DNA of 12,421 nt from a bacterium (GCA_021780545.1 JAJXYP010000036.1:1-12421), one strand, 5' to 3'; shown: positions 1-7,000, counted from the first letter of the stretch. A program made the numbers and translations. The notes: generated by a model not told the origin, from the sequence alone.

Positions 1-28
1 GATCTTGCCGAGTAGCTATGTATGGAAG

Positions 29-61
<33 letters not shown>

Positions 62-80
62 CACCCCAAGATTAGGTGTA

Positions 81-139
81 GTGCCGAACGAACTAATGAC
101 ACAAGGATAGGGGCCTTGCGGCATTAGTTCGTTCGGCAC
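81..139 (+). other. Extended helix 98 hairpin within 23S rRNA
   Basis: Positions 81-98 and 122-139 are perfect reverse complements (18 bp). Inside the loop, caagg (102-106) pairs with ccttg (114-118) around a 7-nt loop. The location corresponds to helix 98 of domain VI, which is about 33 nt in E. coli and about 71 nt here (76-146). Helix 98 is a variable, surface-exposed helix, so a long version is tolerated. An excised intervening sequence or an insertion remnant is possible, but position and pairing favour a simple helix extension. Confidence 0.8.
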
Positions 140-164
140 AGGTCTCGTGGAAGACTACCACGTA

Positions 165-245
165 AAAGTTTGTCTTTGTGCTTGATTGGAACTGATTTTC
201 GGGAGCAATCCTGAAGTGAGGCGATGATCAGGCGCTGAGGCGGCG
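165..245 (+). other. ~81-nt structured insertion in 23S rRNA domain VI
   Basis: Alignment by eye to E. coli is continuous up to about position 163 and resumes at about 246 (AATAGG), leaving roughly 81 extra nt. The insert folds on its own. Positions 178-187 pair with 226-235 (10 bp including three G-U pairs). Positions 198-204 pair with 209-215 (7 bp, one G-U) and are closed by GCAA at 205-208, a GNRA tetraloop. This looks like an rRNA expansion segment. It is too short for a self-splicing intron and holds no reading frame. Whether it is retained or excised in the mature rRNA cannot be told from DNA. Confidence 0.7.
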
Positions 246-324
246 AATAGGTCTCAGGTATAAGCCTCGCAAGGGGTTCAGCCGAGAGATACTAATGACC
301 CGCCAACCATCCCAATGCTGACTT

Positions 325-347
325 ACTTCGCGTCACAAACGCGAAGT
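325..347 (+). other. Hairpin just downstream of 23S rRNA
   Basis: Positions 325-332 (acttcgcg) and 340-347 (cgcgaagt) form a perfect 8-bp stem with a 7-nt loop, about 10 nt past the estimated 23S 3' end. Only a broken T-run follows (tttcatt), so I read it as a possible processing or stabilising hairpin rather than a terminator. Read-through into 5S is expected here. Confidence 0.5.
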
Positions 348-362
348 TTCATTCTGAACGAT

Positions 363-472
363 GCTGTTGATTTATCCTTTGAGGGGACGGCGTTCCGGCC
401 TGCTGGCCGGCCGCCTCTCGTTCGGGGCCCTTCGGCCCCTGCGCGATGCCCCGCGAAGGATAAATCAACAGC
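363..472 (+). other. Structured multi-stem element in the 23S-5S spacer
   Basis: Positions 363-379 pair perfectly with 456-472 (17 bp), extended by a T-G and a G-C pair (380-381 with 454-455). The enclosed GC-rich region holds two more perfect hairpins: 395-400/405-410 (6 bp, loop tgct) and 424-429/434-439 (6 bp, loop cttc). The whole spacer segment therefore folds as a closing stem with two inner arms. It may serve pre-rRNA processing, for example as a double-stranded cleavage site. A short mobile palindromic element or an independent structured RNA are alternatives. No coding potential is evident. Confidence 0.7.
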
Positions 473-480
473 TCGCGCAG

Positions 481-623
481 AACGGCTTTTTCATGTCGGT
501 GCTTTATTCGGGCGTGCCCCACCTCATCCCATTCCGAACTGAGAAGTGAAAGCGCCCCAATCCGATGATACTCGCGTTTTTCGCGGGGAAAGTAGGATGT
601 GCCGACATGAAAGTGCCGTTTTT
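481..623 (+). terminator. rRNA operon terminator formed by the 5S precursor stem plus T-tract
   Basis: Beyond mature 5S helix I, flanking sequences keep pairing: the T-run just before 491 can pair with the aaa at 610-612, and aacggc (481-486) pairs perfectly with gccgtt (615-620). The right arm ends in five T residues (619-623). The extended 5S stem can thus act as both precursor processing stem and intrinsic terminator. A new promoter begins within 50 nt downstream, which supports an end of transcription here. Confidence 0.55.
491..610 (+). rRNA. rrf: 5S ribosomal RNA
   Basis: A 120-nt unit bounded by helix I: 491-499 pairs with 602-610, with a T-G pair at 500/601. The interior carries the conserved 5S core, including CCCATTCCGAACTGAGAAGTGAAA (positions 528-551), the equivalent of CCCATGCCGAACTCAGAAGTGAAA in E. 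coli. The loop E and helix IV/V region ends with GGGGAAAGTAGGATGTGCCGAC. Length matches typical bacterial 5S. It lies about 175 nt downstream of 23S on the same strand, so it is part of the same rRNA operon. Confidence 0.95.
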
Positions 624-667
624 ATTCTCTTGCCGCCGGCCGTCTTGATCGGTTGTCCAGTTTCGGG

Positions 668-676
668 TGATATAAT
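668..676 (+). promoter_or_regulatory. Extended -10 promoter for the FxLYD-like protein / rodA unit
   Basis: A perfect TATAAT at 671-676 is preceded by TG at 668-669, one base away, giving an extended -10 (TGnTATAAT). No -35 has ideal spacing: TTGATC at 645-650 would need 20 nt. An extended -10 can work without one. The expected start of transcription is about 683, one base before the ATG at 684, so the mRNA would be essentially leaderless. Confidence 0.65.
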
Positions 677-683
677 AAACAAT

Positions 684-1391
684 ATGCCGATACGACTTGC
701 CAAGCGTCTCATTTACGGAGCATTCTACGTCATCCTATGGGGCGCTTTTTTGGGTCTCGCGTGGCTGCTTTTCCGTTCCGCGCCTCCTCCTCCCGCCCCG
801 CCCGAACCCGCGCCGGTCGCCGTGCTCGGCGTGGCAAACTTCCCGGTGCCGGGCGAACCTGGGTATGAAACCCTGCTTGCCAAGATTGCGAATCAGAATC
901 AGAATGTCGCTTCGCCGGGATTCGATTATGCGTTCGATGCATACGGAGCGTCAGGGACTCTCCTCGCGGCGTTTCCGGGTCAGTCGTTCCTGTACGGGAG
1001 TGAGGTTAAATACATAGTTTTGGTCAATCAGGAGGTTCCCTCCGGCACGCTCGCTTTTGATTTATCAGTGCCTACTTCGACCACGCAATGGACGGCGACG
1101 TCGACTTTCGGCCCGCCGCCGACGTTTACGACGCAGAATATTTCAACGACAATCGGCTCGTCGTCGGTTGCGGCAACCGGTCAGATATTCGACGGCGACA
1201 CGGCGTCTTTCTCGAACGTGCTGATTGTGGCAATCTTCAAGGATGCCTCCGGCGTGCCGGTTGCCGTATCGCAGACGGAGCTTGGTTCGATCGCGCCCGG
1301 CCAAACGGAAAACTTTTCGGCTTCCTATCCCGCGCTCGCCGGCGTTAATCCGGCGGCGACGGAGGTGGACGCCTATGCCGTGCGGGAGTAG
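684..1391 (+). CDS. Membrane-anchored protein with FxLYD-like extracellular domain
   Basis: A 235-residue protein of unproven function. A basic N-terminus (RLAKR) leads into a single transmembrane segment at about residues 9-30, then a proline-rich stalk (34-45) and an exported region. Residues about 165-215 (the segment around GQIFDGDTASFSNVLIVAIF and the following GxxxAxxxxxLGSIAPGQTENF) resemble the FxLYD fold found in envelope proteins. An earlier, weaker beta-rich repeat lies near 78-130. The start is placed at 684 because the frame upstream overlaps 5S rRNA and a promoter -10 lies 7 bases before this ATG. The stop is 15 nt before rodA, so the two are probably co-transcribed. A role in the cell envelope alongside RodA is inference from context; no catalytic motif is visible. 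Confidence 0.8.
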   Translation: MPIRLAKRLIYGAFYVILWGAFLGLAWLLFRSAPPPPAPPEPAPVAVLGVANFPVPGEPGYETLLAKIANQNQNVASPGFDYAFDAYGASGTLLAAFPGQSFLYGSEVKYIVLVNQEVPSGTLAFDLSVPTSTTQWTATSTFGPPPTFTTQNISTTIGSSSVAATGQIFDGDTASFSNVLIVAIFKDASGVPVAVSQTELGSIAPGQTENFSASYPALAGVNPAATEVDAYAVRE

Positions 1392-1406
1392 AATGGGCAT
1401 CTGGCT

Positions 1407-2453
1407 ATGCTTTCTCTTTTCCTGCCGCTCGGCATTCTGATTGTCGCGGGGCTTACGACGCTCTCCGCCGTGTCGCCGCACGCGTTCCATCTCCAGCTGA
1501 TTTGGGTTGCGCTCGGCATACTCGCCGTCGCCGCATTTACGGTTTTTGACTGGCGCTCGGTTTTTAATCACCGTTGGATGATTTGGGGGTTTTACGGTCT
1601 TTCGCTCGTCCTGATGCTTTTTGCCTATCTAAAGGGCCCAACCATCCGCAACACGCATAGCTGGATCGTGCTTGGGCCGATCACCCTCCAGCCGGTCGAG
1701 TTTATGAAAGTCGCGCTCATTTTCCTCTACGCGAATTATTTCAGCCGGCGGCATCTCGCGGTTGCGCGCTGGCGGACGATTCTGACGTCGTTTTTGTTTT
1801 TCTTTGTTCCGGCGGCGATCGCCGTGCGATTGCCCGATCTCGGTTCGGCGGTCATCTTTTTCAGCATCTGGTTTGGATTTCTCGTCCTGCTTGGTCTGCC
1901 GTTCCGCCGTCTCGCCGTCGCCGCTGTGGCATTCGCCGTCGCCGCCGGTTTTATCTGGATCTATGTCATGAAGGATTATCAGCGGGCGCGCATCATCGGA
2001 TTTCTCTACCCTCAGGAACATTCGCTGAGCATTAACTACAGTTCGGCCCAGGCCCGCATCGCGGTCGGTTCCGCGGGCTGGCTTGGCAAAGGCTACGGAC
2101 AGGGAACGCAGGCCCAGCTCGGCTTCCTTTCCGAACCGACCGAGGATTTCATTTTCGCCGCCATCATCGAGGAATGGGGCGTGCTCGGAGGCCTTGTGGT
2201 GATTGCGGCATTCCTGTTTTTGATCTACCGGATTCTCGCGATCGGCGCGCTTGCCGATGAAAATTTTGAAAAATTCATCTGTCTTGGCGCGGTGATGATG
2301 CTCGGCGTGCAATTTTTTTTAAATGGAGGATCATCCACCGGCCTTACGCCGGTCGTCGGCGTGACATTTCCGTTTGTCAGCTACGGAGGATCGAGCATGC
2401 TGGTGGATATGTTTTTAATCGCGATCGTGAATTCAATCCGGACGCGATCGTAA
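1407..2453 (+). CDS. rodA: Peptidoglycan glycosyltransferase RodA (SEDS family)
   Basis: A 348-residue multi-spanning membrane protein of the SEDS family, which polymerises lipid II into glycan strands during cell elongation with a class B PBP partner. The signature segments are present in order. NTHSWIVLGPITLQPVEFMK (82-101) carries the conserved Trp (W86). LPDLGSA lies at 142-148. GKGYGQGTQAQLGFLSEPTEDFIFA (227-251) includes D247, the position of the catalytic Asp in characterised RodA proteins. PVVGVTFPFVSYGGSS lies at 315-330. The GTQxQLxFLxExxxDFIFA form points to RodA rather than FtsW. It is slightly shorter than typical (about 370-400). The canonical QPSE is QPVE here. No strong Shine-Dalgarno sits at 5-9 nt; ATG 1407 is the first start after the in-frame stop at 1389-1391, and the preceding gene ends 15 nt upstream. 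Confidence 0.95.
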   Translation: MLSLFLPLGILIVAGLTTLSAVSPHAFHLQLIWVALGILAVAAFTVFDWRSVFNHRWMIWGFYGLSLVLMLFAYLKGPTIRNTHSWIVLGPITLQPVEFMKVALIFLYANYFSRRHLAVARWRTILTSFLFFFVPAAIAVRLPDLGSAVIFFSIWFGFLVLLGLPFRRLAVAAVAFAVAAGFIWIYVMKDYQRARIIGFLYPQEHSLSINYSSAQARIAVGSAGWLGKGYGQGTQAQLGFLSEPTEDFIFAAIIEEWGVLGGLVVIAAFLFLIYRILAIGALADENFEKFICLGAVMMLGVQFFLNGGSSTGLTPVVGVTFPFVSYGGSSMLVDMFLIAIVNSIRTRS

Positions 2454-2502
2454 AGGATTTTTCGCCGCGGGTGAACGATTTCCCGCGCAGTCCCGATTTC
2501 CG

Positions 2503-2531
2503 TTGCCGCCATATTCGCAATCGGTTACACT
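2503..2531 (+). promoter_or_regulatory. Promoter for mltG (leaderless)
   Basis: TTGCCG (2503-2508) and TACACT (2526-2531) are separated by 17 nt, ideal spacing for a sigma-70 type promoter. The predicted +1 falls on the G of the GTG start codon at 2538. The 84-nt gap after rodA and this site suggest mltG has its own start of transcription, with possible read-through from rodA. Confidence 0.55.
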
Positions 2532-2537
2532 GGAACC

Positions 2538-3329
2538 GTGAAGCGAAACGCGGTTTTCCCGGTGTTTGTGCTGGCCGTCTTGCTTGCGGCCGGATTTTTT
2601 ATTATCCGGCATCGCCGCGACGCTCCGCCGCGACCCGTGATTTTGGTGACGATCCCCGAGGGATCAACCGTATACGAAATAGACCGTATTTTGAGCGCCG
2701 CATCGGTGATTGGCAGGGGGCAGCTCATCGCGGCTGCCGCGGCCAATCCGGCGCTTGAGGGAACGTTATTCCCGGATACGTATTATTTTTACGCCAGTTC
2801 TTCCGTTGCGGCGGTGGTTGATAAGATGACCGGGAATTTCGCAGCGAAAGCCGCGCCGCTCCTCATCGATCCGGTGGTGTATGAATCGTCAACTGCATCG
2901 TCATCCGGCGCCATCGCGCCGGCAGAACAGGATTTGATTGTCGCTTCGATGCTTCAAAAAGAAGTTGCCAGTTCGACAGATCAGGAAATGGTCGCGGGGA
3001 TTATTGAAAAGCGGCTCAAGGCAGGTATGCCCCTCGATATCGATGCGACCATCTGCTATGCCAAACAGCAGGCGGCGCCGACGTCAACCGAAGGATGTTA
3101 TCCGTTGAAGCCAGCTGATTTTGCGGCGTCTTCGTCGTATAACACGTATTTGCGGAAGGGCCTCCCGCCCGGTCCGATCGGAAACCCCGGGCTTTCGGCC
3201 ATCGAGGCGGCGCTTCATCCGGCCGCTTCGCCGTACTGGTATTATCTGAGCGATCCCAAAACCCAGCAGACGATCTATGCCGTTTCGCTGGCTCAGCAAA
3301 CCGCGAACGAAACAAAATATTTGCGGTAA
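2538..3329 (+). CDS. mltG: Endolytic transglycosylase MltG (YceG-like)
   Basis: A 263-residue protein with an N-terminal membrane anchor (about residues 6-23). MltG proteins cut nascent peptidoglycan glycan strands outside the membrane. A LysM-like segment (VTIPEGSTVYEIDRILS, 37-53) precedes the family hallmarks: LEGTLFPDTYYF (73-84), IVASMLQKEVAS (134-145) with E142 at the catalytic Glu position, GIIEKRLKAGMPLDIDATICYA (154-175) and YNTYLRKGLPPGPIGNPG (201-218). It is clearly shorter than the ~340-residue E. coli enzyme because the N-terminal domain is reduced. The usual Glu-His near the C-terminus (FSxTxxEHNxxV) is replaced by LAQQTANETKYL. The start is GTG 2538, the first start in frame, and it coincides with the predicted transcription start. 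It lies downstream of rodA, consistent with a peptidoglycan-synthesis cluster. Confidence 0.92.
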   Translation: MKRNAVFPVFVLAVLLAAGFFIIRHRRDAPPRPVILVTIPEGSTVYEIDRILSAASVIGRGQLIAAAAANPALEGTLFPDTYYFYASSSVAAVVDKMTGNFAAKAAPLLIDPVVYESSTASSSGAIAPAEQDLIVASMLQKEVASSTDQEMVAGIIEKRLKAGMPLDIDATICYAKQQAAPTSTEGCYPLKPADFAASSSYNTYLRKGLPPGPIGNPGLSAIEAALHPAASPYWYYLSDPKTQQTIYAVSLAQQTANETKYLR

Positions 3330-3395
3330 AAAATTTGAACCAAGCGGTTGCTTATCGCCGATATTTTTGTCTTTGGTTATCCGTCGGTTTTTCCG

Positions 3396-3680
3396 TCAAC
3401 GGGGGTTCTTTTTAAAGCGCCTACAAGCAGGGCATGAAATCTCGCTTTCATAAAGACGCCCGCAATTCGGACATTCATCTCTCGGTGCGAAATTATATTC
3501 GTGAGCTTGCTCGGTCGGTTTTTCGGATTGTTGCGGCGGCTCTTTGGTTGGTTCCTGAATAGACCCCTCCGCTGATTTTTTGGCGGACTCCTCCGGTGGT
3601 TTCCGTCGGAGTTTTTCAATAGGTTCCTTTTGTGATTCCTCCTGCGGCTCTTCGAAAATAAACGGGAGTTGTTCGGCCAT
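3396..3680 (-). CDS. Small zinc-ribbon protein with acidic/Pro-rich N-terminal tail
   Basis: A 94-residue protein not assigned to a named family. Residues 1-65 are low-complexity and charged (Glu, Lys, Pro, Gln, Ser), probably disordered. The C-terminus holds a four-cysteine zinc ribbon, CPNCGRLYESEISCPACRR, with C70, C73, C83 and C86 as likely metal ligands, then a basic end (FKKNPR). This frame is preferred over overlapping ones because of the intact Cys pairs and the promoter exactly abutting its ATG. It is convergent with mltG (66-nt gap) and divergent from rpoBC. There is no signal peptide, so it is probably cytoplasmic. A nucleic-acid or RNA-polymerase/ribosome-associated role would fit zinc ribbons generally but is not shown. 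Confidence 0.75.
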   Translation of the reverse strand: MAEQLPFIFEEPQEESQKEPIEKLRRKPPEESAKKSAEGSIQEPTKEPPQQSEKPTEQAHEYNFAPRDECPNCGRLYESEISCPACRRFKKNPR

Positions 3681-3686
3681 AGTTTA

Positions 3687-3715
3687 AATTTATCGCCAAA
3701 AGCCTTTTCTTTCAA
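3687..3715 (-). promoter_or_regulatory. Promoter for the zinc-ribbon gene (leaderless)
   Basis: On the minus strand, TTGAAA (3715-3710) is a 5/6 match to the -35 consensus and TAAATT (3692-3687) a 4/6 match to the -10, with 17-nt spacing. The predicted +1 is 3680, the A of the ATG. This pair both supports the start choice and implies a leaderless mRNA. Confidence 0.6.
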
Positions 3716-3785
3716 GCGTATGTAATGGGGCGCCCGATTAAACCTCTTTATTTAGCGCTGGAGTTGCGGCGATAAGCGGGGGGGC

Positions 3786-3813
3786 TTGACACGGTTTCAG
3801 GCTTGAATATAAT
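3786..3813 (+). promoter_or_regulatory. Strong sigma-70 type promoter of rpoBC
   Basis: A perfect TTGACA (3786-3791) and a perfect TATAAT (3808-3813) are separated by 16 nt, the best promoter in the window. Predicted transcription start is about 3820, giving a leader of about 196 nt to the ATG at 4016. The 335-base gap between the zinc-ribbon gene and rpoBC (3681-4015) holds the two divergent promoters, the leader hairpin, and a possible short leader frame. I see nothing else firm in 3716-3785. A second isolated TATAAT at 3873-3878 lacks a -35. Confidence 0.85.
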
Positions 3814-3830
3814 TAACATTAAGGAAAGTT

Positions 3831-3864
3831 AAAACGGTCCCTTGGCGTAGGGGAGTCCGTTTTT
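3831..3864 (+). terminator. Terminator-like hairpin in the rpoBC leader (possible attenuator)
   Basis: aaaacgg (3831-3837) pairs with ccgtttt (3857-3863), and tccct (3838-3842) pairs with ggggа-type bases at 3850-3854 (one T-G pair), with a GT bulge (3855-3856) and a 7-nt loop. The stem ends in five T residues (3860-3864). It begins about 11 nt after the predicted start, so transcripts could end after about 45 nt. It could attenuate rpoBC transcription or produce a short RNA. The function is inferred from shape only; no alternative antiterminator pairing was worked out. Confidence 0.55.
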
Positions 3865-3900
3865 GCATTTTGTATAATATTGTGTAATGTTTTGGAGATA

Positions 3901-3954
3901 ATGGGAAGGGGAAGACCGAAAACGAGCGATCGCAAAGGTCCACTCGTGCCATAA
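3901..3954 (+). CDS. Possible 17-residue leader peptide upstream of rpoBC
   Basis: A short frame with ATG at 3901 and TAA at 3952-3954 encodes MGRGRPKTSDRKGPLVP. A GGAG (3894-3897) lies 3 nt upstream, closer than the usual Shine-Dalgarno spacing. The GRGRP core resembles an AT-hook, but 17 residues are too few to argue function. A four-codon frame (ATG 3887) ends with TAA at 3899-3901, overlapping this ATG. It sits after the leader hairpin and 61 nt before rpoBC. It may simply be chance. Confidence 0.2.
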   Translation: MGRGRPKTSDRKGPLVP

Positions 3955-4015
3955 AATACGGCACTTGCTGCGAAAATTGAATCAAAATAAATTTTATAAA
4001 AAATTAATCAACCGC

Positions 4016-7000
4016 ATGCCAAAATTCTCGTCGGTTAAGGACTTTTCAAAATCAAAACCCCTTATCGCTCCTTTTAATCTGAACGAGGCGCAGCTCAAAT
4101 CGTACCAATGGTTCCTGGATAAGGGTCTGCGCGAGATCTTCGGCGAAATTTCCCCGATCAAAGACCATACCGGCAAGGAATTCGAGTTGCATTTCATCGG
4201 GTATCGCTTCGATGAGCCGAAGCATGATGAGGCGACGGCGCGTTATAAGGAAGCGACGTACGAAGCGCCGTTGCGCTGCACGTTGCGCCTGGTGAACAAG
4301 GTGACGGGCCATGAGCAGGAACAGGAGGTGTACTTCGGCGATTTTCCGATTATGACGAGCCGGGGCACGTTCATCGTGAACGGCGTCGAGCGCGTCGTCG
4401 TTTCGCAGCTGGTTCGTTCGGCGGGCGTTTATTTCACCGCAAACTCCCACCGTGGCCGCCAGCTCTTTGGCGCCAAGATTATTCCAAACCGCGGCGCGTG
4501 GCTTGAGTTCGAAACGGATGCGAACGGAGACATTGGCGTCAAGATTGACCGACGCCGCAAAGTTGCGGTGACCGACATGCTCCGTATTTTTGGACTCGAC
4601 AACGAAAAGATCGCCGAGGCGTTCAAGGACGTCGACAACGGCCCGGTTAGCTACCTCGACGCGACCTTAAAGAAGGACGCCGCCAAGGATGCGGCGGAGT
4701 CGTACATCGAAATCTATCGGCGGCTGCGGCCGGGTGATCCCGCAAGCGCGGAAACCGCCAAGAACCTCATCGACGGCATGTTCCACCGCCCGGACCGTTA
4801 CGATCTTTCGGAGGTCGGCCGGTATAAGATGAACCAGCGCCTCGACCTCGACCGGAAAAAGGATTCGAAATTGCTCGATGCCGAGGATTTGATCGCCATC
4901 GTCCGCCAGGTTATTGTTTTAAACAATGCTTCGGATGCCGAACCCGATGACATCGACCATCTCGGCAATCGGCGCCTGAAGGCAGTCGGCGAACTGCTCC
5001 AGGGGCGGCTGCGGATCGGCCTTGCGCGTCTGCGCCGCATCATCCAGGACAAGATGTCGACCGAGAACAAAGATAGCCTGACGCCCGGCCAGCTCGTGAA
5101 TTTCCGTCCGATCGCCGCGGTTATCAAAGAGTTTTTCGCATCATCGCAGCTTTCGCAGTTTATGGATCAGGTGAATCCGCTGGCGGAGCTCGAGCATAAG
5201 CGCCGCATTTCAGCCCTCGGTCCCGGCGGTCTCACCCGCGAGCGGGCATCGTTCGAGGTGCGCGACGTGCATCGCTCCCACTACGGCCGCATCTGTCCGA
5301 TTCAGACGCCGGAGGGATCGAACATCGGTCTCATCAACTATCTGGCAAGCTATACGCGGGTCAACGATTTCGGATTTCTCGAAGCGCCGTACGTTAAAGT
5401 GAAAGACGGCCGCGTGACGGACGAAGTGGTTTGGCTCGATGCCTCGGAAGAGGAAAAATATAAAATTACGCACGCCGGCAGTCCGCGGGACGCTTCGGGG
5501 CGGTTCCTGGAGCCGGTGCTTGAGGCGCGCATTAAGGGCGAGCCAGGCACGGTAACGCCGGAGGAAGTCGAGCTGATGGATGTCGCTCCGAACGAATTCA
5601 TTTCGGTTGCGACGTCGCTCATCCCGTTCCTCCAGCACGACGATGCGAACCGCGCCCTCATGGGTTCGAACATGCAGCGGCAGGCCGTCGTTTCCGTCAA
5701 TCCGGACGCGCCGTACGTTTCGACCGGACAGGAAGAAAAAGTGGCGCTCGATTCGGGATATGTGATCGCCGCGGAGGATAATGGCGTCGTGCTCGAATCC
5801 GACGGCAGCCACGTCAAGGTGCAGTATCATCAGAAGAGCGGTTCGAACAAGAACGGGATCAAAACCTATCAACTCGAAAAATTCAAGAGGTCCAACCAGT
5901 TCACTTGCATCTCCCAGCGGCCGCTCGTTGTTGCCGGAGAAGCGGTGAAGAAGGGTCAGATTCTGGTCGACGGTCCGTCGATTGAAAACGGCGTCCTGGC
6001 GCTCGGCCAGAATTTGCTGGTTTCATTCGTTTCCTGGGAGGGTGCCAATTTCGAAGATGCCATCATTCTTTCGGAGCGGGTCGTGCAGGAAGATCGGTTT
6101 ACCTCGATCCATATCGAGGAATATCCGATTGATGTCCGCGATACGAAGCTCGGACCTGAAGTTACGACATACGACATCCCAAACGTTTCGGAGGATAAAC
6201 TGAAGAATCTGGACGAAGAGGGTATTATCCGCATCGGCGCCGAAGTCAAAGCCGGCGATATTTTGGTCGGAAAAATTTCCCCCAAAGGCGAATCGGAACT
6301 GACGTCGGAAGAGCGGCTTTTGCGGGCCATATTCGGCGAGAAAGCTCGCGATGTCAAAGACACGTCGCTTACGGTGCCGCACGGCAAAATCGGCCGCGTG
6401 GTGAATGTGAAAGTGTTTGATCGCGAGCGGGGTGACAAGCTGGAGCCGGGCGTCATCCGCCGCATTCAGGTGGAAATTGCGGAGCTTCGCAAAGTGCAGG
6501 CCGGCGACAAATTGGCCGGCCGCCACGGCAACAAGGGCGTCATTTCCCAAGTCCGCGCCGTCGAAGACATGCCGTACCTGCCGGATGGAACGCCGGTGGA
6601 TATCATACTCAATCCGCTCGGTGTCATTTCCCGTATGAACCTCGGGCAAATCCTCGAAACTCATCTTGGCTGGGCGGCTTCGAAACTCGGTTATCGCGCC
6701 ATTACGCCGGGCCTCGATTCCGCTACGGAAGCCGATATCCGCGAAGAACTCAAGAAGGCCGGTTTGCCGGAGGACGGCAAGACGGTGCTCTACGACGGCC
6801 GCAGCGGTCAGGCGTTCGACAACCGCGTGATGGTCGGCCAGATTTACATGCTGAAACTCAACCACCTGGTCGAAGACAAAGCGCACATGCGTTCAATCGG
6901 TCCTTACTCGCTCATTACGCAGCAGCCCTTGGGCGGCAAGGCCCAGTTCGGCGGCCAGCGATTCGGGGAAATGGAGGTGTGGGCTCTCGAAGGATATGGA

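Noticed and set aside
165..245. Group I or group II intron in 23S
   Set aside because: About 81 nt is far too short, there is no homing endonuclease frame, and a single simple helix explains the bases.
546..683. Upstream extension of the FxLYD-like protein gene to ATG 546
   Set aside because: It would overlap the 5S rRNA gene and its terminator, and the promoter -10 at 671-676 lies inside it; ATG 684 gives a normal membrane-anchor N-terminus.
1629..2312. Long open minus-strand frame opposite rodA, and similar long frames opposite rpoBC
   Set aside because: They are reverse-strand shadows of strongly biased coding sequence, with low-complexity, charged translations and no recognisable domains.
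3330..3395. Terminator between convergent mltG and the zinc-ribbon gene
   Set aside because: Only short stems (aaccaa/ttggtt with a long loop, aagc/gctt) and T-runs not adjacent to a good stem are visible; nothing convincing.
3377..3715. Overlapping 112-residue minus-strand frame at the zinc-ribbon locus
   Set aside because: It is an Arg/Asn/Lys-rich translation without motifs; the alternative frame has an intact four-Cys ribbon and an exactly placed promoter.
3350..3777. 11-bp inverted repeat (gcttatcgccg at 3350-3360, complement at 3767-3777) flanking the zinc-ribbon gene
   Set aside because: It is short, without target-site duplication or transposase; a match of this length over this span is plausible by chance.
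3965..4015. TTG 3965 as the start of rpoBC
   Set aside because: It adds 17 basic residues with no visible RpoB homology; ATG 4016 starts close to the conserved region. Not fully excluded.
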